Shown here: positions 25,894 through 34,391 of the stretch, in pieces
Layout of the letters: the number at the start of each line of letters is the position of its first letter
Position numbering within the stretch: the first letter of the stretch is position 1
Program-made: the position numbers and the translations under genes
The notes under the pieces: generated by a model
The model's input: the letters and a program-made list of their open reading frames with translations, nothing else
What the model was told of the DNA's origin: nothing
Database searches by the model: none
DNA from: UBA1783 sp033808805
Lineage (GTDB): Bacteria; Bacillota_I; Bacilli_A; Erysipelotrichales; Erysipelotrichaceae
DNA: 64,000 nt
NCBI GenBank assembly: GCA_033808805.1
Contig: JAPXMY010000002.1
Span: 124,001 to 188,000 of the forward strand
Direction of reading: 5' to 3'

Positions 25894-27288
25894 GTGAGCT
25901 ATGGTTATGAAGATTACCTGACTGAAGATGTTGATGGTATTTTACTTAATGAAGGGGAGATTTCTTTTTGGCAATATGTCAATAATGAAGAGAATATTCA
26001 GGGTTTAATTACTCATGATTATAAAAATACTAATAGTATTAAAACTGATATCGCCTATTTAGAGACTTTGGAAAGTCCCTATTTATTAGAATTTGATTTA
26101 GAAGATATGGATAAAAGATATCTATACGTTGAAACAAGTAGAGGATGTCCATACAAATGTAAATACTGTATGGCTTCACTGGACAATAAAATCAGGGAAT
26201 TTTCTTTAGAGTATCTATTTGATTTATTTGATAAACTGGAAAAAACCACTGTTAATCAGATTAAGTTTTTAGATCGAACATTTAATGCCAATAAAAAAAG
26301 AAGTTTGTCAATTGCCAAAAGACTGATTGATTTTAAGGATGATGTCTCTTTTCAATTTGAAGTAATGGCTGATACATTGTCCGAAGAATTAATGGAACTT
26401 GTTTGCAGCAATAAAGTTAAAGATAAATTTCGCTTTGAAGTAGGAATTCAATCATTTAATAAGGAAACACTGAAAGCAGTCAACAGATACCAGAATACTG
26501 AAAGGATGATAAACAATTTAAATAGACTGGTTGAAAACAAGACCATTGTTCATGCTGATTTAATTGCTGGACTGCCAAAAGAAGATTTAAACTCTTTTAA
26601 AGATACTTATCAAAAACTATTTGAGTTAAGAGTTGATGAAATGCAGGTTGGGATTTTGAAACTATTACAAGGTACAGCTTTAAGAGATGAGATGGACAGA
26701 TATGGAATTGTTGCTGATAAAAGAGCTCCATACCAGATTATAAGCAGCAATATCTTTTCTAATGAAGATGTAAAAAAAGTTGAACTTGTAGCTATAGCAA
26801 CAGAAAGATTATGGAACAGAAATATCTGTCGAAAAACTTTATGGCATATTTTTAAAAAAACTGATCTGATGTTTGACTATATGCTTATCTTAGGAGAGAA
26901 GATAGATGCTTTAAGAAAGCCTTATCAAAGACACCACCTCTTTAAAATCGTCTACGAGTCAATTAGCGATGAAACAGCAAGGTTAATTCTGTTAAACGAG
27001 TATTATCTTTTGTTCAAACAAAGACCGGTAAGAATCGCTGAAAACAGTTTTGATAAAAAGTTGAAAGCCCAGATTCTAGAAGTGGTAATTCAAGAAGGTT
27101 TGTTAACTCAAAATGATATTCGTTACGCATATTTTGACTATGGTATTTTTAAAGGACAAAAATGCTGCCAGATGTTAATATATAATAGTGATCAGAAGTA
27201 TCCAGACAGATATTTTATCAGTTTAAACTTTGTTTACCTTGGAAAGGAAGATTTAAATGAAAGATGTAATGATTGCCAGTGGCAATAG
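25894..27288 (+). CDS. B12-binding-type radical SAM protein, surviving C-terminal ORF
   Basis: The 464-residue open part of a longer gene (see 25618-25893). The radical SAM cluster motif is CPYKCKYC in SRGCPYKCKYCMAS. FEVGIQSFN and DLIAGLPKED mark later strands of the barrel, and a C-terminal DUF4080-like region follows. Full-length relatives carry an N-terminal cobalamin domain. GTG 25894 has AGGAGG (25881-25886) seven bases upstream, a chance or real site for reinitiation. A reinitiated protein would keep the SAM barrel but lose most of the cobalamin domain. The substrate is unknown. The end overlaps rdgB by 32 bases. Confidence 0.8.
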   Translation: MSYGYEDYLTEDVDGILLNEGEISFWQYVNNEENIQGLITHDYKNTNSIKTDIAYLETLESPYLLEFDLEDMDKRYLYVETSRGCPYKCKYCMASLDNKIREFSLEYLFDLFDKLEKTTVNQIKFLDRTFNANKKRSLSIAKRLIDFKDDVSFQFEVMADTLSEELMELVCSNKVKDKFRFEVGIQSFNKETLKAVNRYQNTERMINNLNRLVENKTIVHADLIAGLPKEDLNSFKDTYQKLFELRVDEMQVGILKLLQGTALRDEMDRYGIVADKRAPYQIISSNIFSNEDVKKVELVAIATERLWNRNICRKTLWHIFKKTDLMFDYMLILGEKIDALRKPYQRHHLFKIVYESISDETARLILLNEYYLLFKQRPVRIAENSFDKKLKAQILEVVIQEGLLTQNDIRYAYFDYGIFKGQKCCQMLIYNSDQKYPDRYFISLNFVYLGKEDLNERCNDCQWQ

Positions 27289-27832
27289 CAATAAGGTTAG
27301 AGAATATAAAGAAATATTAGAACCTTTAGGTTATGTTGTTCATGATTTAAAAGAGATCGAACATTTAGAAATAGAGGAAACTGGCAATACTTTTGCGGAA
27401 AATGCTTTAATCAAAGCTGAAAGTCTAAAAAACATCTATGGCATGATTGTAATTGCTGATGATTCAGGCTTAGAAATAGAAGCTTTAGATAATCAGCCTG
27501 GCATTCATAGTGCCCGATTTTTAGAAGGGTATGACTATGATTATAAAAACAAGACCATTTTAGAAATGCTGAAAAACGAAAATAATCGTAAAGCCCGCTT
27601 TGTCTGTGCCATAGCTTTAGTGGATGATGATAAACATGTATTTGAAGGAGTGATGGAAGGTTCCATTGCTTATGAAATGAAAGGTAAAAACGGTTTTGGC
27701 TATGATCCGATTTTCATGGTTGAAGAGTATGGCTTAACCAGTGCTGAACTATCTTCCCAGCAGAAAAATGCCATCTCACATAGAGGAAAGGCTACCAGAT
27801 TACTATTAGAGTATCTAAAAGGTAAAGAATAA
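27257..27832 (+). CDS. rdgB: XTP/dITP diphosphatase
   Basis: A 191-residue Ham1/RdgB-family enzyme that removes non-canonical purine triphosphates (XTP, dITP). Motifs seen: IASGNSNKVREYKEIL at the N terminus, ADDSGLEIEAL (catalytic Asp region), GFGYDPIF and SHRGKA at the C terminus. Its start lies inside the end of the radical SAM gene, and it overlaps trmL by one base (TAATG), so these genes are one transcription unit. Confidence 0.95.
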   Translation: MKDVMIASGNSNKVREYKEILEPLGYVVHDLKEIEHLEIEETGNTFAENALIKAESLKNIYGMIVIADDSGLEIEALDNQPGIHSARFLEGYDYDYKNKTILEMLKNENNRKARFVCAIALVDDDKHVFEGVMEGSIAYEMKGKNGFGYDPIFMVEEYGLTSAELSSQQKNAISHRGKATRLLLEYLKGKE

Positions 27833-28365
27833 TGATTCATATTGTTTTGTTTGAACCGGAAATTCCCCAAAATACTGGCAATATTATTAGAACAGCTATG
27901 GCAACTGATTCAATATTGCACTTAATCAAACCATATGGCTTTGTTTTAAATGAGAAACATCTGCAACGCGCTGGGATGGACTATATTGATAAAACCAGAA
28001 TTATTGAACATTTAAACTGGGAAGATTTTATAAAAGTTTTAAATAACGATGATGAAGTGTATTATTTAAGCAGATACGGACATAAATATCCAGCTTCATT
28101 TGATTATCGTCTGGTTAAAGGCGATATCTATTTAGTTTTTGGTAAAGAATCAACTGGAATTCCAAAAACTATCCTGAAAAACAACCTGGATAAATGTATC
28201 AGACTGCCAATGGTAGAAAAAGCTAGAAGTTTAAATCTTTCCAATACAGTTGCTATTATGGTTTATGAAGTATTGAGACAGTTGGATTACCCTGGCTTAA
28301 GCAGGGATGAATGTCAAAAGGGTGCTGATTTTTTGGAAAGAAACAATTTTGATGAGGTTTTTTAA
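27832..28365 (+). CDS. trmL: tRNA (cytidine(34)-2'-O)-methyltransferase
   Basis: A 177-residue SPOUT methyltransferase, TrmL/YibK type. It methylates the ribose of the wobble base in tRNA-Leu. Motifs seen: EPEIPQNTGNIIRTAMA at the N terminus, LVFGKESTGIP and IRLPMVEKARSLNLSNTVAIM in the knot region. It is coupled to rdgB by a one-base overlap. Confidence 0.93.
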   Translation: MIHIVLFEPEIPQNTGNIIRTAMATDSILHLIKPYGFVLNEKHLQRAGMDYIDKTRIIEHLNWEDFIKVLNNDDEVYYLSRYGHKYPASFDYRLVKGDIYLVFGKESTGIPKTILKNNLDKCIRLPMVEKARSLNLSNTVAIMVYEVLRQLDYPGLSRDECQKGADFLERNNFDEVF

Positions 28366-28370
28366 ATCTG

Positions 28371-28379
28371 TGTTATAAT
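28371..28379 (+). promoter_or_regulatory. Extended -10 promoter
   Basis: TGTTATAAT (28371-28379) is an extended -10 element upstream of the small membrane protein gene. No good -35 lies at normal spacing. Confidence 0.55.
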
Positions 28380-28406
28380 GACTAATGTTAAAAAGGAGGG
28401 TCAATT

Positions 28407-28574
28407 ATGTTAGAAAATGTTAATGATTATATCTCCCTTTTTTCAATTATCCTGGTTCTGGCAGTAGTGATAGGACTGGTTATTTATTTTTTCAATTTAA
28501 AAGTAATAGAAAAAAATATCAGAAAGGAAGTTAAGTATTACGACTATCAAAAACCAAGTAATACTAAAAAATAA
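28407..28574 (+). CDS. Small single-pass membrane protein, 55 residues
   Basis: ATG 28407 follows AAAGGAGGG by seven bases. The frame encodes 55 residues ending at TAA 28572-28574. A hydrophobic helix covers residues about 11-30, then a basic and Tyr-containing tail. Ribosome site, promoter and coding pattern all support a real gene. No known domain. It precedes the YitT-like gene by two bases. Confidence 0.65.
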   Translation: MLENVNDYISLFSIILVLAVVIGLVIYFFNLKVIEKNIRKEVKYYDYQKPSNTKK

Positions 28575-28576
28575 TT

Positions 28577-29434
28577 ATGAAAGTTGATAAAAGACTGATT
28601 AAAAATTTGTTTTTGGCTGTTTTATCAGCTGTTGTAGCAGCAATAAATTTAAATTCTTTTGTTCATTTCGGTAATATCACTCCAGGTGGTTTTTCTGGAA
28701 TGGCTTTGCTTTTGGTTCGAATTTTTGACAAGTATTTTAATATCAGTCTCAGTTATTCAATCCTTTATATCCTGTTTAATATACCAGCAGTTATCCTGGT
28801 AGTTAAATATGTAGGTAAGCAGTTTACTTTAGTTTCGCTGGTTGGAGTTGTACTTGTTTCAGTTTTTGCTGGAATATTTCCCTACTTTAAAATTACCGAA
28901 GATATGTTATTGAATGCTTTTGCCGGAGGAGTGCTTTCTGGTGTTGGTTCAGCACTGATATTAATGGCTGATGGCTGTGCTGGCGGGACAGATTTTATTT
29001 CAATCTATTTTGCTAAAAGATTTAAGAAGTCCTTCTGGAATGAATCATTAATGGTCAATGCGATTCTGCTTTTATTGGCTGGACTGCTGTTTGGCTGGGA
29101 AGCTTCCTTATATTCAATTGTTTTCCAGTTTGTCGGAACTCAGGTAGTAAAAGCAGCTGACAATAGATTTAAAAGGAATGCTTTTATCATTGTCACCGAT
29201 AAAGTTGAAGAAATCTGTCATGATATTCAGGCTAAGCTTAACCACTCAGCGACTATTCTTGAAGGTGTAGGGTATGCTTCACAAAAAAATAAAAAAGTAA
29301 TCTATACAATATGCGGTCATTATGAAACCAATATGCTGCTGGATATTATTCAACAATATGATCCACAAGCCTTTATTAATATTTCCGATTCTCAAAGAGT
29401 GGTAGGCTTCTTTAATGAAAAACCGTTCTATTAA
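28577..29434 (+). CDS. YitT family membrane protein (DUF161 + DUF2179)
   Basis: A 285-residue protein with about five to six membrane helices (HFGNITPGGFSGMALLL and LLNAFAGGVLSGVGSALI are typical) and a C-terminal soluble DUF2179 domain from about residue 205. The family has no firmly known function; transport or signalling is suggested. It follows a small membrane protein gene and probably shares its transcript. ATG 28577 has no strong ribosome site, which fits coupling. Confidence 0.88.
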   Translation: MKVDKRLIKNLFLAVLSAVVAAINLNSFVHFGNITPGGFSGMALLLVRIFDKYFNISLSYSILYILFNIPAVILVVKYVGKQFTLVSLVGVVLVSVFAGIFPYFKITEDMLLNAFAGGVLSGVGSALILMADGCAGGTDFISIYFAKRFKKSFWNESLMVNAILLLLAGLLFGWEASLYSIVFQFVGTQVVKAADNRFKRNAFIIVTDKVEEICHDIQAKLNHSATILEGVGYASQKNKKVIYTICGHYETNMLLDIIQQYDPQAFINISDSQRVVGFFNEKPFY

Positions 29435-29454
29435 TGGACGTTGTCTTAAAAACT

Positions 29455-29484
29455 AATATGGCTTTAACAGCTATATTTTTTTAT
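29455..29484 (+). terminator. Terminator after the YitT-like gene
   Basis: AATATGGCT (29455-29463) pairs with AGCTATATT (29469-29477), followed by a T run. Confidence 0.8.
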
Positions 29485-29488
29485 GTTT

Positions 29489-29516
29489 CGATACAACATA
29501 AATAGATTTTGTATCG
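29489..29516. promoter_or_regulatory. Inverted repeat upstream of lipoprotein promoter
   Basis: CGATACAA (29489-29496) and TTGTATCG (29509-29516) are a perfect 8-bp inverted repeat ending 14 bases before the -35 at 29531. It could be an operator or activator site. Confidence 0.4.
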
Positions 29517-29530
29517 TTTAATTTATTATC

Positions 29531-29559
29531 TTGAAAACCAGATTAAAACTAATTATACT
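29531..29559 (+). promoter_or_regulatory. Predicted promoter of the lipoprotein gene
   Basis: TTGAAA (29531-29536) and TATACT (29554-29559) are 17 bases apart. Confidence 0.65.
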
Positions 29560-29639
29560 AAAATCAGATAAAGAAGAAAATCTAGCAGAACATAAAAAAA
29601 CCGTTTTTTTGTGTTGGAAAGTATGGGAGGACTGATAAA

Positions 29640-30899
29640 ATGAAAAAAATGTTAATCTTATTAATTTCACTTCTTTTGTTGCTGAGTATTTCTGGTTGCC
29701 AGAGTACTGAAGAAAAAATTGCGAACCATCTAAATAACAAAGAATACCTGCAGGCCTATGAATTAGCCGCAAAAACAAGTGAAGAAGAAATGATGGATAA
29801 AATAGTTTTGCAGTGGCAACAGACAATTCTTGAAAATGAAACAATAGATGAAAAATTTGCTGATTTAAATATGTATGATAAAGAAAACATGAACACTTTT
29901 GCCAGCAATGTTTTAAACTATTTGTTTGAAAAGAAAACACCGAATAAAGAGCAGATTGAACTGATATATTCATTATTTGATGGGGTTAAAGAAATCAGGG
30001 CTAAAAGTGCTTTAGTTAAAAAAATACTAGTAGCATTAGATAATTATTCTTATGATGAGAAAATCTGGATTGTTGAAGAAAGAGAAACAGTTTCTTATGA
30101 AGAATATTTCTCAAAAGAACACCTTTATTCAGAAGAAACAGTACCGACTATAAAACCAAATGAAGAAGCTGTGGCTGCTTATGTTTCTTTTGACGAGCTT
30201 GGAATGCTGGTAAATGTGGTTATGAACTATGAATACACCGATATTAAAAAACAATATGTCTTATTTGGACAATTTGATTATAATAATACCGCTACGTTAG
30301 CTTCAGATGGCTATTGGACATATGTAGGCTGTGAGAAAGAAGTTTATAGAATAAATATCAATGGTGAAAAAGAAATTCTGTACACTCTTGATGCCGAAGG
30401 CTATTCAAAAAGACCTTTTGTTGATTTTGTAATGCTAGATCATGATGTGGCCTTATTATCGGAAGTAATTGATGATAAAATGTATATTCATCGAATTTAT
30501 CTTCCAGAAAAGAAGATTGAAACATTCGAAACAATGGTCACAGGAATAGCTACAAGAGAGTCTGGTATAGTAATTGAACAGAAAAGTTCAAATCACATTC
30601 TATACTTTGGTATAAATCCAGCATATCTAGAAAAAGTTGATTATCTGAAACAACACCAGGATTTACTGATAGATCTATATAAAAAGCATATTGATAAAAA
30701 TTTAGATGAAGAAGAAAAGAGATATCTACTTGAAACCTTAGAAAATCCTATTGATAGTTCAGCAGTAAAAAAATTAAAAGAAATTATTGAAAAAGAATAT
30801 GGAATATATTCTTCTGGAAGATATGATTATAATGTTCTAACTAAAAAGACAGAGTTTAAACAGTATGTTCCTGAGTATCCTCAAGGAATACCTTGGTAG
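29640..30899 (+). CDS. Predicted lipoprotein, unknown function
   Basis: A 419-residue protein with a lipoprotein signal peptide: a hydrophobic stretch ending in SISGC, with Cys20 as the lipidation site. An N-terminal helical region is followed by a beta-rich part (residues about 180-310) that resembles a propeller-like sensor, then a helical C terminus. No known domain is recognised. GGGAGG precedes the ATG. It is followed by a terminator and then by the adaptor/ATPase/permease genes, so a link to that system is possible but not shown. Confidence 0.7.
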   Translation: MKKMLILLISLLLLLSISGCQSTEEKIANHLNNKEYLQAYELAAKTSEEEMMDKIVLQWQQTILENETIDEKFADLNMYDKENMNTFASNVLNYLFEKKTPNKEQIELIYSLFDGVKEIRAKSALVKKILVALDNYSYDEKIWIVEERETVSYEEYFSKEHLYSEETVPTIKPNEEAVAAYVSFDELGMLVNVVMNYEYTDIKKQYVLFGQFDYNNTATLASDGYWTYVGCEKEVYRININGEKEILYTLDAEGYSKRPFVDFVMLDHDVALLSEVIDDKMYIHRIYLPEKKIETFETMVTGIATRESGIVIEQKSSNHILYFGINPAYLEKVDYLKQHQDLLIDLYKKHIDKNLDEEEKRYLLETLENPIDSSAVKKLKEIIEKEYGIYSSGRYDYNVLTKKTEFKQYVPEYPQGIPW

Positions 30900-30958
30900 T
30901 CCTGATATTCAATAATCGATTTTAAATTATATTTGAAAACACTATAAAGCTTAATATT

Positions 30959-30984
30959 GAAGCGAGAAAATCGCTTCTTTTTTA
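30959..30984 (+). terminator. Terminator after the lipoprotein gene
   Basis: GAAGCGA (30959-30965) pairs with TCGCTTC (30971-30977), loop GAAAA, followed by six Ts. Confidence 0.88.
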
Positions 30985-31028
30985 GGGGAAAATCAACTGG
31001 AAAATAAGTATGATATGGGGTGATTGTC

Positions 31029-31829
31029 TTGAATAAGAAAATAATTATTATTGCTGGCTTGATTGGTCTGGTTATTTTGATTTTTACTGCAGGCAGCGAT
31101 GAAAGACTAATAGAAAATAATATTGAGCTGGTGGAAGTGAAAAGAAGCACGTTTATTTATGACTATAAAACTTTTGGTATTGTAGATAGTAAAAGTCATT
31201 ATTTATTTTTCAATGGTTATATTAAAAACATTTATAAAACAACGGGTGATGAAATAAAGAAAAAAGATAAAATTTTAAGTTATGTCAATGAATATGGAAA
31301 TAATAGAGATTTATTAAGTGAGGTAGATGGTTTTATCTACCAGGTTGAAAATAACTGTATAACAATAAAAGATTTAGATTATTTTGTGATAGTTGAACTC
31401 ACCTATGAAAAGTATAGTTTGATAAAAGAAAATGATACCTGCTTTATCGGTATCAATGATAATTACTATCAAGCCAAAGTAATTGAAAAAGTTAAATATG
31501 ATAACCAGGATAACAGGTATAGGATAATTATTAAAACTGATTATGATGAATTAATCTTTTCTCAGCATGTTAATGTCAGTTTTCATCTTCAACAGAAAGA
31601 AGGACTGACAGTAGATAAAAGAGCTATCAATCAGGACAGCGATGGTTATTATCTGATTGATGAAATGTTTAAAGATGAATTGAATAATCTAGAAAAATAC
31701 AGGATTCCAATAAAAGTATTAATGAGTAATGAAGATGTAGCTTTAATTTCAGCTATAGGTTTGGAAAATAAAAAGGTTTGTATTCTATCTGAGTCTCTAA
31801 AGGAGTTTTTAAGTGATCAAATTAGATAA
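31029..31829 (+). CDS. HlyD/MacA-like membrane fusion (adaptor) protein
   Basis: A 267-residue protein with an N-terminal membrane anchor (IIIIAGLIGLVILIF). A lipoyl/barrel-sandwich-like domain follows (YIKNIYKTTGDEIKKKDKIL, EVDGFIYQVENN) and then a beta-barrel-like part. It resembles a short adaptor of MacAB-type ABC systems, without the long coiled-coil hairpin. The start is placed at TTG 31029, six bases after GGGGTG. GTG 31020 lies inside that ribosome site. It overlaps the ATPase gene, so adaptor, ATPase and permease form one unit. Confidence 0.75.
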   Translation: MNKKIIIIAGLIGLVILIFTAGSDERLIENNIELVEVKRSTFIYDYKTFGIVDSKSHYLFFNGYIKNIYKTTGDEIKKKDKILSYVNEYGNNRDLLSEVDGFIYQVENNCITIKDLDYFVIVELTYEKYSLIKENDTCFIGINDNYYQAKVIEKVKYDNQDNRYRIIIKTDYDELIFSQHVNVSFHLQQKEGLTVDKRAINQDSDGYYLIDEMFKDELNNLEKYRIPIKVLMSNEDVALISAIGLENKKVCILSESLKEFLSDQIR

Positions 31830-32457
31830 GGTGGTAAAAAAATATAGGGTGGAAGATAAAGATTTATTAGCTTTAAATTATTTGGATTTAGAATTAAAAG
31901 AAGGCTGTTTTGTAGCTATAGCAGGAGTTTCAGGTTGTGGTAAGAGTACTTTATTGAATGTAATTGCTGGTTATGATGATATTGACTATGGTTATTATTA
32001 TTTTAAAAATGAAAATGTTAGGAAGTTTTCTAAAGAGAAGAGACAGGATTTAATTAAAAGTATTGGAGTTATATTTCAGGATTTAAATCTATTGGATTAC
32101 CTGACTGTAAAAGAAAATATTTTACTGGCAACTCGTTATACGAATAGTAAAAAGGACTTGCTAGAGATAACTGAAGAATTAGATATTGTTGATATCCTAA
32201 ATAAATATCCCAGTCAGCTTTCAGGAGGCCAAAAACAAAGGGTGGCCATTGCCAGATGCCTGATTGCTGATAAGAAGATAATTTTGGCTGATGAGCCCAC
32301 AGGTTCATTAGACAAGGAAAATGGATTAAGATTAATGGAAATATTTGAAAAGTTAAATAAAGAAGGTGTTTCCATTATAATTGTTACTCATGATGAAAGC
32401 ATTGCTGGAAAATGTAAAAGGATAATAAGAATGGAGAATGGGCGTGTGGTTGATTAA
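31813..32457 (+). CDS. MacB/LolD-type ABC transporter ATP-binding protein
   Basis: A 214-residue ATPase: Walker A GVSGCGKST, Q-loop VIFQDLNLL, signature LSGGQKQRVAIAR, Walker B IILADEPTGSLD, switch His in VTHDES. ADEPTGSLD is typical of the LolD/MacB/FtsE group that powers FtsX-like permeases. GTG start at 31813 after AAAGGAG, 17 bases inside the adaptor gene. The substrate may be a peptide or lipopeptide. Confidence 0.93.
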   Translation: MIKLDKVVKKYRVEDKDLLALNYLDLELKEGCFVAIAGVSGCGKSTLLNVIAGYDDIDYGYYYFKNENVRKFSKEKRQDLIKSIGVIFQDLNLLDYLTVKENILLATRYTNSKKDLLEITEELDIVDILNKYPSQLSGGQKQRVAIARCLIADKKIILADEPTGSLDKENGLRLMEIFEKLNKEGVSIIIVTHDESIAGKCKRIIRMENGRVVD

Positions 32458-33517
32458 AGAAGTTTTTTATCAAAGAAAAAGACATTATTTAACTATTGTT
32501 TCCATATGTATTTCAATAGTTTTAGTATTGCTGGTAAACATTATTTCTTTTTATATAATTGAAAATATCAATCTGAGTTTTAAACAATTGGGATTAAATA
32601 TAAGCAGCATCCAGCTATTAGAAAAGAGAAATGATATCTGGATTGAAAATCTTCTTGAAAACTATGGAATAAAAGAATATAGTTCATATAATAAAAAAGA
32701 GCTAAAAGATTATAAGATAATTGGATGTGATGGCAGCCTATCAAATGTATTTACATTTAATCTGGAAAGCGGTAAATTTTTAACTGAAATAGATAATTTA
32801 TATAATGATAATCAGGCAGTAATTGGCAATAAATTAAAACAATATTTTAATTGTTATGAAATAAATGAATTGATATGCATTAATGGAATTACTTTTAGAG
32901 TTGTTGGAATATTGGAAGAAAATTGTAATAACCTTTATGAAGATTTTGATGAATGTATTTTTATTTTTAATGATTATGTAATTAACTATGATCAGAGTGG
33001 TTTTTATTTTGTCAGCGAAGAGGTATTTGATGAAGAATATTTAAATAAAATTCTGGGGAAAGATAATTTCATTTTTATTGATCAGAATCAAACAAAAAAC
33101 TCCCTTATTTTACTGTTAGATTTAATAAGAAGAGTTTTAATTGTCTTAGCATTTGTTTCTGTAATTGTTTCTATTATAAGTCTTGTAAATAATTCATTGA
33201 ATAATATTCAGGCTCGTATGAAAAAAATTGGAATAAAAAAAGCTTTGGGTGCCAGCGCCAAAGACATATACTTTCAATTATTCTTTGAAAATATTTTAAT
33301 ATATTTGATAGGGATAATAATCAGTCTAATGATTGTTTCTGTTGTAGTGGAAATTATTAATGTTTTTTCAAAAGCAAAGATTAGTATTGACTGGTTTGAT
33401 AATATCAAATACATTGTTTTAATCTTGTTGATCGGCAGTATCTTTAATATTTATCCAGCCAAAAAGGCCAGCAAAATTACAATAATAGAAACGATTAGAA
33501 ATAAAGAGTTTAGCTGA
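32438..33517 (+). CDS. FtsX-like (MacB-type) permease
   Basis: A 359-residue permease: one membrane helix near the N terminus, an extracellular domain of about 200 residues, then three C-terminal helices with KIGIKKALGASAKDI, the FtsX/MacB signature loop. It overlaps the ATPase gene by 20 bases. Its last 8 bases overlap the convergent gene at 33510. With the adaptor and ATPase it makes a tripartite-like exporter or peptide-sensing system. Confidence 0.88.
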   Translation: MGVWLIKEVFYQRKRHYLTIVSICISIVLVLLVNIISFYIIENINLSFKQLGLNISSIQLLEKRNDIWIENLLENYGIKEYSSYNKKELKDYKIIGCDGSLSNVFTFNLESGKFLTEIDNLYNDNQAVIGNKLKQYFNCYEINELICINGITFRVVGILEENCNNLYEDFDECIFIFNDYVINYDQSGFYFVSEEVFDEEYLNKILGKDNFIFIDQNQTKNSLILLLDLIRRVLIVLAFVSVIVSIISLVNNSLNNIQARMKKIGIKKALGASAKDIYFQLFFENILIYLIGIIISLMIVSVVVEIINVFSKAKISIDWFDNIKYIVLILLIGSIFNIYPAKKASKITIIETIRNKEFS

Positions 33518-34310
33518 TAAAAGTAATGAAGTTATAAATGTTTAGTAAAATTAAAAGTACCATTATCCCAATAAACAGTTTATTGACGATATTTTCATCG
33601 ATTTTCTTATTAATGCTTTTTCCTGCAATTGCTCCAGCAATGCCAAAAGCCATCATCCCTATAAGAATTGGTAAAGAAATATTGCTAACTGATCTGGTTA
33701 TTATTGTCTGAATCAGGCTGGTTGCCTGTGAAAAGAAAATTACATATAAGGAATTTTGAGCGGCCTGTTTGGTTGACATTGAAAAAAAGAATTGCAAAAC
33801 AATAATATTAATAGGTCCTCCTCCAATTCCTAAAAATGATGATATAAATCCCAGCCCACAGCCAATAACAATAATATTAAATGCTGAAATGATATTTAAT
33901 GTTTTTATTTTGTCTTTGTTGAGGGTATAAATTAAAGCGCCCATATTTATAACAAGTAATATTAAAGATTGAATTGCACTTGCATGATTTAAATTATTGA
34001 AAGCGTTCTGAAACAGTTCAAATATAATCTTGCCTAGCAATCCTCCAATAGTACCACCAATAGCTAAAAGAGTAGAAGATCTAAATTCAATAGCACTCTC
34101 TTTTTTAATAAAAGAGTTACCTACATTAAAAAAAGTCATGGCAAAAACCGTACAACCACTTAAAAAATTGATAGTTGACAGGCTAAATAATCCCAGTGAA
34201 TCTAATACGGGTTTAATGATAACTCCTCCACCAATACCACAAATGGAGCCAATTATTGAAGCTAGAAAACTTACCAACATAATTATAAACACACCTTCAC
34301 CCATTAACAT
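33510..34310 (-). CDS. TauE/SafE family (DUF81) permease
   Basis: A 266-residue membrane protein with about eight helices and the two related halves of the family (GSICGIGGGVIIKPVL in the first, SSFLGIGGGPINI in the second). Members export sulfite, sulfoacetate or other small anions. The start is ATG 34310 or ATG 34304: AAAGGAG is 3 or 9 bases away, favouring the second. The gene overlaps the end of the convergent permease by eight bases. Confidence 0.88.
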   Translation of the reverse strand: MLMGEGVFIIMLVSFLASIIGSICGIGGGVIIKPVLDSLGLFSLSTINFLSGCTVFAMTFFNVGNSFIKKESAIEFRSSTLLAIGGTIGGLLGKIIFELFQNAFNNLNHASAIQSLILLVINMGALIYTLNKDKIKTLNIISAFNIIVIGCGLGFISSFLGIGGGPINIIVLQFFFSMSTKQAAQNSLYVIFFSQATSLIQTIITRSVSNISLPILIGMMAFGIAGAIAGKSINKKIDENIVNKLFIGIMVLLILLNIYNFITFIS

Positions 34311-34391
34311 AAACTCCTTTTTAAACTATTTTATTATAACAAATATACTTAATGATATAATATAGAAAATGAATAATTTGGAGGTTCATAT

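Noticed and set aside
29518..29973. 151-residue minus-strand ORF
   Set aside because: It lies opposite the lipoprotein gene and its promoter, has no ribosome site and its sequence (Phe/Ser/Leu/His-rich) is typical of an antisense shadow.
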